From NCBI GenBank assembly GCA_041660385.1, contig JBAZWJ010000024.1:1-64000 (forward strand): 64,000 nucleotides of DNA, written 5' to 3'. The notes below the pieces were generated by a model that saw only the letters and a program-made list of their open reading frames with translations, ran no database searches and was not told the DNA's origin. The translations under genes were made by a program, and so were the position numbers. Origin of the DNA: DYJE01 sp041660385 (GTDB lineage: Bacteria; Desulfobacterota; Desulfobacteria; Desulfobacterales; Desulfolunaceae). The number at the start of each line of letters is the position of its first letter. Within the stretch, counting starts at the first letter, position 1. Positions 18,792-28,606 of the stretch are shown in pieces.

Positions 18792-19469
18792 ATGAATAAT
18801 TATTCCTGGCCCGAGAAGCCTGGCTTAACGGCTTTTCCGATTGCACGACCTGGAATCCCCTTTATTATTGCAGCAGCCTTAACGACCTTTGTGCTTGCAA
18901 TCGGTGGATTTTCTTTTTTATCGTTCATTTGTCTTGCCCTGACACTGTTTATATGTTTTTTCTTCAGAGATCCGGACAGGGTTATTCAAGATACGATGGG
19001 TGCCATATCATCGCCCGCAGACGGTAAAATCGTTTTTGCGGATCGTGTAGAGGAGAATCCTTATATACAAGGACCGTGTATCAAGATCAGTATTTTCATG
19101 TCGGTTTTTAATGTTCATGTTAACCGCATTCCTCTGGCCGGGGTAGTTTCGGAAGTAAGATATTTTCCCGGGAAATTTATCAATGCAAGTTTTGATAAAG
19201 CTTCAATCCACAATGAAAGAAATGCAGTTATCATTGATTCGGACAGAGGTTTTAAATACGCGACAGTACAAATAGCTGGGCTTATAGCCCGAAGAATTAT
19301 TTGTGGAATTCAGGCAGGTGATACAGTCCAGAGGGGCGTTCGGTTCGGACTTATCTGCTTTGGATCAAGGCTTGATGTATATCTGCCAATCGATATGGAT
19401 ATTGCCGTTAAGATGGGTGATAAGGTTCAAGCAGGGACAACAATTATCGGAAATTATAAGCATGGATGA
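18792..19469 (+). CDS. psd: Phosphatidylserine decarboxylase, short archaeal-like form
   Basis: Pyruvoyl-dependent decarboxylase producing phosphatidylethanolamine. 225 residues with two N-terminal hydrophobic helices (about 20-65), then SSPADGKIVFAD and ISIFMSVFNVHVNR. The self-cleavage site is in ICFGSRLDVYLP, where the Gly-Ser bond is cut to form the pyruvoyl group. The size fits the short PSD-A type. The end overlaps the pssA start by eight bases, giving a complete PS-to-PE module. Confidence 0.92.
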   Translation: MNNYSWPEKPGLTAFPIARPGIPFIIAAALTTFVLAIGGFSFLSFICLALTLFICFFFRDPDRVIQDTMGAISSPADGKIVFADRVEENPYIQGPCIKISIFMSVFNVHVNRIPLAGVVSEVRYFPGKFINASFDKASIHNERNAVIIDSDRGFKYATVQIAGLIARRIICGIQAGDTVQRGVRFGLICFGSRLDVYLPIDMDIAVKMGDKVQAGTTIIGNYKHG

Positions 19470-20226
19470 ACATAAAATTTCTCGTAAAGATAAATTAAAA
19501 CGCGGGATATACATTCTTCCGAATGCGTTCACATCGTTAAATATTTTTTGCGGTTTTTTTTCGATCATAGCAGCTATAAGTGACAGGTTTGACGATGCCG
19601 CCATTGCTATTCTGATTGCTGTGATCTTTGATTCTCTGGATGGCAAGATCGCACGTGTAACACATACCACAAGCCAATTCGGTATCGAATACGATTCACT
19701 TTCAGATTTGATTTCATTTGGTCTCGCACCATCGTTGTTGATGTATATGTGGGTACTAAAACCTTTGGGAAGAATAGGATGGTTGGCCGCATTTCTTTTT
19801 ACAACATGTGGCGCTTTGAGGCTTGCCAGGTTTAATTCCATGGCAGATGATACGCCCAGCGCCCATTTTACAGGGCTTCCAATCCCTGCAGCAGCTGCAA
19901 TGTGTGCAACGACGATATTGTTTTGCCTGAAATATTCGATTGCTGCTTTTGACCTGTCCGTTATTTTTCTGGTCGGGTTGTACACTCTTTCTTTTTTGAT
20001 GGTCAGTACCATCAAATACGAAAGCTTCAAAAAAGCAGAGTTGTTTCAGAAGATGAGTTTCAACGTACTTGTGAAGTTTATTCTTGTTTTTATCGTAATA
20101 GCGCAAAAGCCACAGTTTCTGCTTTTTGCAATTATTTTACTTTATATTTCTTCAGGACCGATACATTCTCTCTACGTAATGATTCGATCTCGACATGAAA
20201 AAAAAATAAAAACCCATAAATTATAG
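19462..20226 (+). CDS. pssA: CDP-diacylglycerol-serine O-phosphatidyltransferase
   Basis: Integral-membrane CDP-alcohol phosphatidyltransferase making phosphatidylserine for the adjacent Psd. The signature DSLDGKIARVTHTTSQFGIEYDSLSD contains the DGxxAR...G...D...D motif. About six to eight hydrophobic helices follow the N-terminal GIYILPNAFTSLNIFCGF. The ATG at 19462 is used; it overlaps psd. A longer frame from 19303 lies wholly inside psd and is not coding. Confidence 0.92.
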   Translation: MDEHKISRKDKLKRGIYILPNAFTSLNIFCGFFSIIAAISDRFDDAAIAILIAVIFDSLDGKIARVTHTTSQFGIEYDSLSDLISFGLAPSLLMYMWVLKPLGRIGWLAAFLFTTCGALRLARFNSMADDTPSAHFTGLPIPAAAAMCATTILFCLKYSIAAFDLSVIFLVGLYTLSFLMVSTIKYESFKKAELFQKMSFNVLVKFILVFIVIAQKPQFLLFAIILLYISSGPIHSLYVMIRSRHEKKIKTHKL

Positions 20227-20340
20227 ATTTATTTTTATTTGTAGTGTATATTTCACGACCCTTTTCAGGAATTGAAGTTTTTTTCAGTACTTTTCTTGAA
20301 AGAGGTTTTGTTTTTTTATTTGCCTAATCAGGAGAGCACC

Positions 20341-20811
20341 TTGGAAAGACTGCCTATAACAAAAGAAGGCCACAAGAATTTAAAAAATGAACTCATAAAG
20401 CTCAAAACCATTGACAGACCGGAAACGATCAAGGCAATCGAGGTTGCAAGGGCTCATGGTGATTTGTCTGAGAATGCTGAGTACAGTGCTGCGAAAGAAC
20501 GACAATCTTTTATTGAAGGACGTATTAACGATCTTGAGTACAAGGTTGGAAACGCAGATATTATCGACCCTTCTAATCTCCCTACAGACAAGGTCGTATT
20601 TGCAAGTACGTTTATTCTTGAAAATATCGATACGGGAGAAGAAGTCAAATATCAGCTTGTGGGTGAAGATGAATCGGATATCGAAAAAGGTAAAATTTCA
20701 ATATCTTCTCCTCTGGGAAGAGCCATATTAGGTAAATCTCCTGGCGACGAAATCACACTTCAGGCACCTGGGGGAAAACGATCCTATGAGCTTGTTGCAA
20801 TAGTAATTTAA
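20341..20811 (+). CDS. greA: Transcription elongation factor GreA
   Basis: Rescues backtracked RNA polymerase by stimulating transcript cleavage. The 156-residue form starts at TTG 20341 with AGGAG about six bases upstream, giving the standard GreA length; the ATG at 20272 would add an atypical hydrophobic extension. The N-terminal coiled coil carries ARAHGDLSENAEYSAAKERQ, with the acidic tip Asp and Glu. The C-terminal FKBP-like domain ends with ISSPLGRAILGKSPGDEI. Confidence 0.95.
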   Translation: MERLPITKEGHKNLKNELIKLKTIDRPETIKAIEVARAHGDLSENAEYSAAKERQSFIEGRINDLEYKVGNADIIDPSNLPTDKVVFASTFILENIDTGEEVKYQLVGEDESDIEKGKISISSPLGRAILGKSPGDEITLQAPGGKRSYELVAIVI

Positions 20812-20834
20812 CAATATATGAATGGAGGTCAACT

Positions 20835-21035
20835 TTGGCTCGAGTTACCATAGAAGATTGTCTTGATAAAATTCCAAACAGATTCATGCTTGTTCACATG
20901 GCTGCAAAACGCGTTAGACAAATTCGTGAAGGCGCTGAATTTCTGGTAAAATCATCCGATAATGAAGATGTTGTTACTGCTTTAAGGGAAATTGCAGCAG
21001 GAAAGGTATATATAAAATTACCGGGAAAAGACTGA
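20835..21035 (+). CDS. rpoZ: RNA polymerase omega subunit
   Basis: 66 residues, TTG start at 20835 with GGAGG about eight bases upstream. ARVTIEDCLDKIPNRFMLVH, AAKRVRQI and the later ALREIAAGKV are characteristic of RpoZ, which promotes assembly of the beta-prime subunit. It sits between greA and the ttcA-like gene with short spacers. Confidence 0.92.
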   Translation: MARVTIEDCLDKIPNRFMLVHMAAKRVRQIREGAEFLVKSSDNEDVVTALREIAAGKVYIKLPGKD

Positions 21036-21038
21036 TCC

Positions 21039-21770
21039 TTGCCGTTGTTCAGTAAAACATATCGTCTGATCAACAGACTTGCTGGAAAGGCCATTCATCA
21101 ATATCAAATGATTCAGGACGGCGACAAAATTGTCGTCGGCCTTTCCGGCGGCAAAGACAGCTTGACCCTTCTTCATGTTTTAAGAGAAAGACAGAAGAGA
21201 ATTCCTGTAAAGTATCACATTTTTCCCGTTTACATCGATCCCGGGTTCGAAAAAAGCTACGCTGAATCGCTTCAACGCTATTGTTCAGAAATGGGTTTTG
21301 AACTTATTTCTGAAATAACGGACCATGGCCCCTTGGCACATAGTTCGTACAATCGTCACAATCCTTGTTTTCTATGTTCAAGACTACGAAGGCAACGACT
21401 ATTCGAGATTGCAAGAGATCTTGGATGTTATAAAGTCGCGCTGGGGCACAGCAAGGATGATATTATTGAAACTCTTTTCATGAACATGTTGTACGCTGGC
21501 CATATTAGTACCATGGTGCCTAAACAATCCATTTTTAATGAAGGGTTTCATATTATAAGACCTTTGTCGTTTGTTGATGAGGGCAACATAACACTGTTTT
21601 CAAAGCAAATGAAATTTCCCATATTCGCAAATGAATGCCCTTCATCAAAAAAATCAAAACGATCTGAAATTAAAGATGTTTTATCAGATCTTTACCGGTT
21701 GAGCCCCAATGTCAAAGGGAATATATTCCGCTCCATGTCCCAGGTGAGGACAGAGTATTTATTGACATAA
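21039..21770 (+). CDS. ttcA: TtcA-like tRNA thiolase (PP-loop ATPase)
   Basis: 243-residue adenine nucleotide alpha hydrolase. The PP-loop VVGLSGGKDSLTLLHVL is near residues 31-47. PCFLCSRLRRQRLFE (CxxC) near 110 and GHSKDDIIETLFMNMLY near 145 match TtcA, which 2-thiolates cytidine 32 of tRNA using an Fe-S cluster. A late Cys (NECPSSKK) could be the third cluster ligand. Start TTG at 21039, three bases after rpoZ. A broader TtcA/TtuA/TilS assignment is possible. Confidence 0.8.
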   Translation: MPLFSKTYRLINRLAGKAIHQYQMIQDGDKIVVGLSGGKDSLTLLHVLRERQKRIPVKYHIFPVYIDPGFEKSYAESLQRYCSEMGFELISEITDHGPLAHSSYNRHNPCFLCSRLRRQRLFEIARDLGCYKVALGHSKDDIIETLFMNMLYAGHISTMVPKQSIFNEGFHIIRPLSFVDEGNITLFSKQMKFPIFANECPSSKKSKRSEIKDVLSDLYRLSPNVKGNIFRSMSQVRTEYLLT

Positions 21771-21832
21771 TTCAAAAACTCTGATTTCTTACTTTCTTAA
21801 TGCTAAAGATGGACTATTGGATGGCTGGGAAA

Positions 21833-22627
21833 ATGATTGATATTCAAAAACTAAAAGACTATCGAAATATACCCATTGATCAAGTTGGTATAAAAAACCT
21901 TAAATATCCGATCAAGGTTCTTGATCGTAAAAATGGTTTCCAGCATACGGTCGCCACGATAAACATGTACGTTGATCTGCCTCATCATTCCAAGGGGACT
22001 CATATGAGCAGATTCGTGGAACTGCTTCATACGTTTCAACTGGAAGTTTCTTTAAAGTCCTTTGGTATAATCCTCGAAGAAATGAAAACAATCCTTGATG
22101 CAGCTTCTTCCCATGTTGAAATGTCATTTCCTTATTTTATCGAGAAGAAAGCTCCTGTAAGCCAATCTCCGGGGCTTGTCAATTACAGTTGTACATTTGC
22201 CGGGACCAATGACCGGTTCGGAAACCTCGATCTTGTTTCCGAAGTGATCGTACCCATAACATCTCTGTGCCCCTGTTCAAAAGAGATCAGTGATGCCGGG
22301 GCTCATAATCAGCGGGGTGAGGTAAGGCTTTCAACGCGGTTTAATAAATTTATCTGGATTGAAGATATGATTGATCTCGTTGAAAGGGCGGCTTCATGTG
22401 AAGTGTATTCCGTTCTTAAACGAATTGATGAAAAATATGTGACGGAAAAAGCGTATAATAATCCCAAATTTGTTGAGGATGTTGTTCGTGATATTGCTCA
22501 GGAATTGAATTCAGACGATAACATCATCTGGTTCTCTGTTAGCGCCGAAAATTTTGAATCCATCCACAACCACAGTGCCTATGCATGCATTACAAGCGGT
22601 GATAAACCGGAGATAAAACAGCGCTGA
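21833..22627 (+). CDS. folE2: GTP cyclohydrolase FolE2 (type IB)
   Basis: Metal-promiscuous GTP cyclohydrolase giving 7,8-dihydroneopterin triphosphate for folate or queuosine precursors. The diagnostic TSLCPCSKEISDAGAHNQRGEV (split here as CPCSKEISD and GAHNQRG) contains the active-site Cys and His. Glu/His metal residues appear in the C-terminal ESIHNHSAYA. In-frame ATGs lie at 21800, 21809, 21821 and 21833. I take 21833 because the family starts near IDIQ. The gene converges on dacB. Confidence 0.9.
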   Translation: MIDIQKLKDYRNIPIDQVGIKNLKYPIKVLDRKNGFQHTVATINMYVDLPHHSKGTHMSRFVELLHTFQLEVSLKSFGIILEEMKTILDAASSHVEMSFPYFIEKKAPVSQSPGLVNYSCTFAGTNDRFGNLDLVSEVIVPITSLCPCSKEISDAGAHNQRGEVRLSTRFNKFIWIEDMIDLVERAASCEVYSVLKRIDEKYVTEKAYNNPKFVEDVVRDIAQELNSDDNIIWFSVSAENFESIHNHSAYACITSGDKPEIKQR

Positions 22628-22648
22628 ATTTTAAATAGACGACCTCTT

Positions 22649-23881
22649 TCATTGAATCAATGAGATCTGTCTTTTAGGTGGCAGGATGGAGGGTAGCATT
22701 TGTTCTATTTTTCCAGCAGATTTTCCGGGAGTATTACAAAAAATTACGTAAGAGTATATTTCTTTATTTTGACGTGAAAGAAAACCCACCCGAGTCGAAA
22801 TACCCGTTAAAGTTCCAGTTTTAAAATTGAAATTGTTTTTTGATTTCATCAGAAAACGGTAATTGATAAATTTTGAAAGTAGCGCAGACATATTCTCGGC
22901 AGAAATTCTGTTCTCCCGAGACAATCCAGAGCCTTCGACCAGTGTATAATCCGTAATATTAAACTGACTTTTCGTGTATTTCTTAATAGCCATGACACCT
23001 TTATCAAGGTTTCCAGGCGCGCCATAGACCTTGGCTCCTATTGAGACAATCAATTGATTGGCAATATAGTTGTTTGAAAATTCAAGCAGTTTTTTGACCA
23101 CATCTTGCAGCGTAAAAGGCGATTCAAACCTGTATACCAGTTGCTTCTCATTTAATATGCTATTATCTGAAATAATACGCCCTTTGACAGAAATGCCTTT
23201 TTTCTCAAGGAAAAATTTGAAAAGAGAGCCAGCGTAAAGGTCTTGTTCACTCACCTTGAGAATGATTCTGCCCTGGTTTAATCCCGATTGTCTGATTTGA
23301 TTGAATAAAAATTGAAAGATGGGTGTTTGCTCTTCGGCACTGAAAAACACTCCGTCACTATCGCGGAAGAAATTAACAGTGTTGAAGTTGGCACTTAAAG
23401 CTCCAATGGGTGCATTATAAGGTTCGTATGACCCACACGTTGTTCCCGGAATACGTATGGGTTCAAAATACGATTGATCAATGATGATATGGTTGATCCC
23501 CTTTGTATTAGATGACAGGATGGGTTTGACTTCTTCACATGCTTTTGAAACAACTTCTGAAGTCAGTAGAGGGTCTCCGTAACCTTTTATTATGAGATTC
23601 GATTCTTTATCTAAATAGAATTCTGTTTTGAATCGATGGCTGTCCTCCAGATAATGAAATGCGGTAAGAGCTGTGAGGACTTTCAATGTTGACGCCGGAA
23701 TCAGCTTGTTGTCAGCATTCTTTGATAAAATAACATTTCCGGCTTGATCTTTAACCAGTATCGCGTCATTTTTACCAATAGCCTGATGGATGGGGTTGTA
23801 TTCGGCATCTATAAAACCTGCTGATATAACATTCATCAAGGGAATCAGGATCAATAATAGACACAGCCATCTGTATTTCAT
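22649..23881 (-). CDS. dacB: D-Ala-D-Ala carboxypeptidase/endopeptidase, PBP4 type (S13)
   Basis: Penicillin-binding protein of peptidase family S13 acting on peptidoglycan in the periplasm. It begins with an N-terminal signal peptide (about residues 1-20). The three active-site motifs occur in order: STLK near residue 63 (Ser-x-x-Lys), SNN near 265 (Ser-x-Asn) and KTG near 360. The large insertion between the first two motifs, and the length of 410, are typical of PBP4/DacB. It starts three bases after the stop of the reconstructed M18 peptidase, so the pair is probably co-transcribed. Confidence 0.92.
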   Translation of the reverse strand: MKYRWLCLLLILIPLMNVISAGFIDAEYNPIHQAIGKNDAILVKDQAGNVILSKNADNKLIPASTLKVLTALTAFHYLEDSHRFKTEFYLDKESNLIIKGYGDPLLTSEVVSKACEEVKPILSSNTKGINHIIIDQSYFEPIRIPGTTCGSYEPYNAPIGALSANFNTVNFFRDSDGVFFSAEEQTPIFQFLFNQIRQSGLNQGRIILKVSEQDLYAGSLFKFFLEKKGISVKGRIISDNSILNEKQLVYRFESPFTLQDVVKKLLEFSNNYIANQLIVSIGAKVYGAPGNLDKGVMAIKKYTKSQFNITDYTLVEGSGLSRENRISAENMSALLSKFINYRFLMKSKNNFNFKTGTLTGISTRVGFLSRQNKEIYSYVIFCNTPGKSAGKIEQMLPSILPPKRQISLIQ

Positions 23882-23883
23882 AT

Positions 23884-25304
23884 TTATTCCTTATAGAAAG
23901 CTATATAAGCTTTATATGTCATGTAAATATCCGCTTTACTTGATATTTCGAACGGTGAATGCATGGATAAAAGGGCCGGGCCACAGTCGATGATATCCAT
24001 TCCGTAAATGGCCAGGAATTTGGATATGGTTCCACCACCGCCTTGATCTATTTTTCCAAGCTCGCCAGTCTGCNNNNNNNNNNGTCATTATTATTAAAGG
24101 TTGATCGAATGATACTCATATACTCCGCGCTTGCGTCGCTTGAACCGGATTTTCCTCCCGTTCCTGTGAATTTAGTGACACAAACGCCATAACCCAGTTT
24201 GGCGGCATTTCTCTTTTCATGAACATCCTGATAATCAGGCTCTATTCCCGCATTTACATCTCCCGAAAGCATCAGGGAATTAAAAAGAATTTTTCTTAAC
24301 GTTCTTTCGTTAGACTGAATTCCTTCAATCTCAAGAATATCGGATACGAAATCTTCAAAAAAGCGGGATTTCGCTCCAGTGTTGCCTTCGCTCCCAATCT
24401 CTTCTTTATCAAAAAATAGGCAGACAGCATTCTGCTTGGGTTTGGCCGTACCGAACAACGCTTCAAGAGACGTAAACACACAGGCCCGGTCATCCTGGCC
24501 ATAAGCCCCTATGAGACTTCGATCAAGTCCGATGTCTCTCGCCGGTCCTGAGGGAACCACTTCGATTTCGGAACTGACAAAATCTTCTTCGGTCATCCCG
24601 TACTGGTCATTAAGGATTTTAAGAATCGCTAATTTGAAACGTTCTTTGACCTTACTATCACCGATGGGCAAGCTCCCCACAAGGATGTTCAATTTTTCAC
24701 CCTCAAAAGCCTCCGACAGTTTTTTTGTAGCTTGTGCTTTTGCCAGGTGGGGTAAAAGGTCTGAAATACAAAATACAGGGTCAGAATCGTTTTCTCCCAT
24801 GACAATGGGGATGCTCGTTCCATTTTTAAGCATCACAACCCCGTGAATCGCAAGAGGGCGAGCAAGCCAGTGGTATTTTTTGATTCCGCCATAGTAATGG
24901 GTTTTCATCAAGGCCAAATCCATCTCTTCGTAAAGAGGATTCTGTTTCAAATCAAGCCTGGGAGAATCCATGTGAGATCCGATAATTTTCAATCCTTGAT
25001 GGATGTCATCCGTGCCGCGAACCCATAATGCAACGGATTTATTTTTATAAACTTTATAATACTTTCCTTGATCGTTCAAACCATTGTCGATGTTTGAGAA
25101 ACCGTTCAGTTCTGCATGTTTTATGATGTAGGATACGGCTTCGCGTTCAGTTTTAACTTCGGTAAGAAACGCCTTATATTTATCGCAGAACTCGAAAACA
25201 AGAAGTTTTTCTTTGTTGTCGAGAACATCCCAGATCAAAGGTTGTTTTTTTTCGATCAACGTTTTTAATTTATCAATTTCTTTACTGGTGAGCTGGTTCT
25301 TCAT
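23884..25304 (-). CDS. M18-family aminopeptidase, interrupted by assembly gap
   Basis: Zinc aminopeptidase of family M18. Upstream of the gap the first frame has GSHMDSPRLDLK (His and Asp), FDKEEIGSEGNTGAKS (catalytic Glu), SGDVNAGIEPDY and TGTGGKSGSSDAS. The ten Ns at 24074-24083 throw that frame to a false stop at 24048. In the next frame, directly after the gap, QTGELGKIDQGGGGTISKFL and then MHSPFEISSKADIY (final metal His) continue to a stop at 23884, exactly as in M18 enzymes. The gene is therefore intact, and the gap length is wrong. The ATG at 25304 has GGAG upstream; a TTG at 25319 is possible. Confidence 0.9.
24074..24083. other. Assembly gap (10 N) breaking the M18 peptidase frame
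   Basis: Ten undetermined bases. The codons on the two sides are out of register. A true gap of 3n+2 bases (for example 8 or 11) would restore the reading frame. Confidence 0.98.
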
Positions 25305-25346
25305 GAGATTATTCTCCAACGAAATGACAAGATTGTATCATGATGT

Positions 25347-25790
25347 CTAAGCCTTGCTGTCAACTATAAGTGTTACGGGTCCGTCATTAACCAAATGTAC
25401 TTCCATATGCTCCTGAAATCTGCCGGACTGGGTCTTGATATTTTGTTCGGATAACAGCTCGATAAAAGAGTTGTACAACCCTTTTGCCTTTTCCGGTCTT
25501 GCCGCATCGATAAATGAGGGCCGTCTTCCTTTGCGACAATCCCCAAGCAAAGTGAACTGTGATACGACAAGTATCTCGGCTTGAATGTCTTTGGCAGAAA
25601 GATTCATTTTACCATTATCATCTTCAAAAATCCTTAGTTCAGGAATTTTCCTGGCAAGGAATTCAACATCTTCTGGGTTGTCGGCCTGGTTTACGCCCAG
25701 AAGTACCAGAAGTCCGTGATCTATCTGGCCGACGATTGAGCCATCCACGCTGACATGACAATTTTTAACTCTTTGAACCACTGCTTTCAT
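25347..25790 (-). CDS. dtd: D-aminoacyl-tRNA deacylase
   Basis: Proofreading enzyme that hydrolyses D-amino acids from tRNA. The N-terminal MKAVVQRVKNCHVSVDG, the SQFTLLGDCRKGRRPSF segment (SQFTL active-site motif) near residue 78 and NDGPVTL near 134 (Gly-cisPro motif) are diagnostic. 147 residues is the family length. It lies just upstream of the M18 gene on the same strand. Confidence 0.95.
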   Translation of the reverse strand: MKAVVQRVKNCHVSVDGSIVGQIDHGLLVLLGVNQADNPEDVEFLARKIPELRIFEDDNGKMNLSAKDIQAEILVVSQFTLLGDCRKGRRPSFIDAARPEKAKGLYNSFIELLSEQNIKTQSGRFQEHMEVHLVNDGPVTLIVDSKA

Positions 25791-25903
25791 TCATTTACCC
25801 TGAGCACTCTATCAACGTTATCCTTGTTTCAAACTAATGCATGACCCTTTGAAATGCAAATTCCATATGGCTCTTATCGAATAACAGTAAAAAAGAAAAG
25901 CAT

Positions 25904-27796
25904 TCAGTTGTCTTCTTTGGAATGCTGCCCGAACTCTTCGACCATGGATGTAACATCCCAACCTAAATCTTTGTCTTTTCCGATGTCCTCTTTTTCTCTG
26001 ATAAGAATCTGCTCAAGGGCTTTGATTCTTTGTTTCGCTTCACGGATAAACTGGTCTTTATCATGACGAAGGCCTGTCATTTCCCGAAGGTACTGTTCAT
26101 CGTGTTTGCGGAACATCTTTCGGGCATTTAAAACCTGAAAGCTCCGGTGGCCCATTTTTACAAGGACGTCGGACGCCATGCGGAGAGACGTGTCCAGGGT
26201 TTCACGGTAGACATCGTCGATACCCATGTCGATGAGTTCATGGCTGTCGGTCCATCCATTGGTTCGTGCTATGATTTTGAGATGGGGGAAATGCTTTCGG
26301 GCTGTTGATGCAATTTCTATGGTCTTGTCAGGATTGTCTACGGCAATGACAAGAATTTGAGCTGTCTGGGCTCCTGAAGCGATGAGAAGATCTGCTCTGG
26401 ATGCGTCGCCGTAAAAGACCTTGAATCCCATTTTTCTCAGGAGATCCACATTGTCGGGATCAATGTCCAGGTAAGTTGCTTTTTGACCGTTAGCTCTCAG
26501 GAACCGGCCAATAATGCTGCCAACCTTGCCAAATCCGGCGATGATCACAGGGTGGGTGATATCGATGTCGTTGGTGGGTGGTTCCACTATTTCCAGAGTT
26601 CCGCAGTTTGGCCTGATGAACCGTTCGTTGATCAGCATGAGGACAGGAGTTGCTGTCATGGAAAGAGCCACCACCGCATTGAGGATATCTGCATACTCTG
26701 GAGATAGAACAAGGCTGTGGGTAGCGAACGATGTAAGGACAAAAGCAAATTCACCCCCTTGGGCGAGTGCGAATGAAAAAAGAAAGGTGTTGTCAAGACA
26801 CATCCCGAATACTCGCCCAATTCCGAAAAGAACGAGAAACTTGATGAAGACATATGCCACGACGGCTCCGATGATTAAATCGGCTTTTGTGGAAATAAGA
26901 TTAAAATCGATGGATACGCCCACTGCAATAAAGAAAAGACCGAGAAGAAGGCCTTTGAACGGCTCAATTTCAGATTCCAGTTCGTGGCGGTACTCATTTT
27001 GAGCTAGAACGACTCCGGCAATAAATGTTCCGAGGGCAGGGCTCAACCCCACAAGAGTCATGACCAGCGTGATACCCACAACGAGAAGAAGAGATACAGC
27101 TGTGAACAGTTCTCTGAGCCTTGTCCTGGCGATTAGCCTGAATACAGGCGTCATGCCATAGCGGCCTGCAAAGATAATGATAACGACAACGGTGAGCACG
27201 ACTAAGGTCTGACTCCAGAAAGGCAGAGCGTCGATCAGGTTAGACACAGGCACAGACGCTGGTTCAGTCGCTGGAAACGCAGAAAGTAAAGGAAGAAAGG
27301 CCAGAATAGGGATAACGGCAATATCCTGAAACAGAAGAACGCTGAAGGAATTTTGACCCCCGTCGGATTGAAGCCGGTTTTTTTCTTTCAACATCTGTAA
27401 TGCAATGGCTGTGGATGACAAAGCCAGGATGAACCCGGAGGCTATGGATGTCTGGAGGCTGGCACCGCTGAATACGAGGATGCCCGTGATCAGGGTTGCC
27501 GACAAACCCAGTTGGAGCCCTCCCATTCCTATAATGGCTTTACGAAGTCGCCAGATCATCGACGGCCTGAGCTCAAGCCCGACGAGAAAAAGCATCATCA
27601 CCACTCCGAACTCACCCACATGCATGGCGTTTTGTTCAACATCCCCCACAAAACTCAGGACATGCGGTCCGATCAAGACGCCAGCGAGCAGATAGCCAAG
27701 GACAGATCCCAGACCCAGTCTTTTTGCAAGGGGGACAGACAACACGGCAGCTGAGAGATATACAAAAATCTGAAAGATGAACGAAGGGTCGGTCAT
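25904..27796 (-). CDS. kefC: Kef-type K+/H+ antiporter with RCK/TrkA-N domain
   Basis: 630-residue monovalent cation:proton antiporter-2. About 12 transmembrane helices cover residues 1-380; MMLFLVGLELRPSMIW, SSTAIALQ and FIAGVVLA are typical CPA2 segments. A cytosolic TrkA-N/RCK domain begins near 415 with the Rossmann loop IAGFGKVGSIIGRF and the acidic YLDID strand end. The charged C-terminal tail has a short coiled coil. Kef systems exchange K+ for H+ and are gated by glutathione adducts or nucleotides. The partner flavoprotein gene at 27816 lies 19 bases upstream. Confidence 0.9.
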   Translation of the reverse strand: MTDPSFIFQIFVYLSAAVLSVPLAKRLGLGSVLGYLLAGVLIGPHVLSFVGDVEQNAMHVGEFGVVMMLFLVGLELRPSMIWRLRKAIIGMGGLQLGLSATLITGILVFSGASLQTSIASGFILALSSTAIALQMLKEKNRLQSDGGQNSFSVLLFQDIAVIPILAFLPLLSAFPATEPASVPVSNLIDALPFWSQTLVVLTVVVIIIFAGRYGMTPVFRLIARTRLRELFTAVSLLLVVGITLVMTLVGLSPALGTFIAGVVLAQNEYRHELESEIEPFKGLLLGLFFIAVGVSIDFNLISTKADLIIGAVVAYVFIKFLVLFGIGRVFGMCLDNTFLFSFALAQGGEFAFVLTSFATHSLVLSPEYADILNAVVALSMTATPVLMLINERFIRPNCGTLEIVEPPTNDIDITHPVIIAGFGKVGSIIGRFLRANGQKATYLDIDPDNVDLLRKMGFKVFYGDASRADLLIASGAQTAQILVIAVDNPDKTIEIASTARKHFPHLKIIARTNGWTDSHELIDMGIDDVYRETLDTSLRMASDVLVKMGHRSFQVLNARKMFRKHDEQYLREMTGLRHDKDQFIREAKQRIKALEQILIREKEDIGKDKDLGWDVTSMVEEFGQHSKEDN

Positions 27797-27815
27797 GGAT
27801 GATAACCTTTAATAA

Positions 27816-28412
27816 TTATTTAGATAGAGGATATTCATTGAGATAATCCATTTTGCTCAGCAGTGTGAGATCGATTTTATCATCGCGAAACAACATGAGG
27901 TAATCATTATATATTTGGCGATACATTGTCATGTCATTTTCGTTTAAAGAATGGGTGCCGTGAACGACAAAAGGGGGACAATATCTCATGTTGCACATTG
28001 TCGCCGTCTGCTCGAAAGGGGATAGAAGCTGGCGGATGCTGAAACGATTGGATTGGCCTTGAATCTGGTAGAACGCTTTGGGGCCTCCGGTGGTTATGGC
28101 GTTGAAAAACCATTTTCCTTTCAGGGCATTACCCTCATGGCCATATGCCCATCCATGGACCAAGACAAGATCCTGCCATTGTTTGAGAATGGCAGGGCCG
28201 CTGTACCAGAAAAACGGATGGTGAAACACAATTACATCATGCTGCTCCAAAAGTTGCTGTTCATGGAGTCGGTCGATACCCATGTCCGGGTAAACCTGGT
28301 AGAGATCGTGAAATGTGACGCCCTCCATGCTGTCTAACCCATTTACGAGAACCTTGTTGGCCCTCGATTTTTCAAACGCCGGATGTGCGAAAAGGACAAG
28401 GATGTTTTTCAA
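27816..28412 (-). CDS. KefF/KefG-like NAD(P)H:quinone oxidoreductase
   Basis: Flavodoxin-like-fold ancillary subunit of Kef antiporters. KNILVLFAHPAFEKSRAN at the start is the FMN-phosphate loop. FHHPFFWYSGPAILKQWQDLV near residue 65 and the GWAYGHEG and TTGGP segments match KefF/KefG and mammalian NQO-type enzymes. I prefer the TTG at 28412 (GAGG six bases upstream and the family's usual N-terminus); the ATG at 28422-28424 would add four residues. It is followed directly by the antiporter. Confidence 0.85.
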   Translation of the reverse strand: MKNILVLFAHPAFEKSRANKVLVNGLDSMEGVTFHDLYQVYPDMGIDRLHEQQLLEQHDVIVFHHPFFWYSGPAILKQWQDLVLVHGWAYGHEGNALKGKWFFNAITTGGPKAFYQIQGQSNRFSIRQLLSPFEQTATMCNMRYCPPFVVHGTHSLNENDMTMYRQIYNDYLMLFRDDKIDLTLLSKMDYLNEYPLSK

Positions 28413-28535
28413 TAGGAGCCTCATAATATGTCAGACAAGATGATATCGCTGATAAAACAATTTTGGTAACTATAACATATTACACCGATGGGTCAAAGAT
28501 TCGTTAGATTTGGATATGGAATAAAAAATGGGCTG

Positions 28536-28577
28536 GAAAAACAGCAAGGGTGAAGGTTTATACCCTTCACCCTTGCT
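28536..28577 (-). terminator. Intrinsic terminator after glnB
   Basis: Perfect 14-bp stem (28543-28556 with 28564-28577) and a 7-base loop. On the minus strand a GTTTTT run follows the stem. It lies 30 bases past the glnB stop and would end the amtB-glnB transcript. Confidence 0.85.
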
Positions 28578-28606
28578 TTCATTTGCGTAATGATCAAAGT
28601 GGCTTA

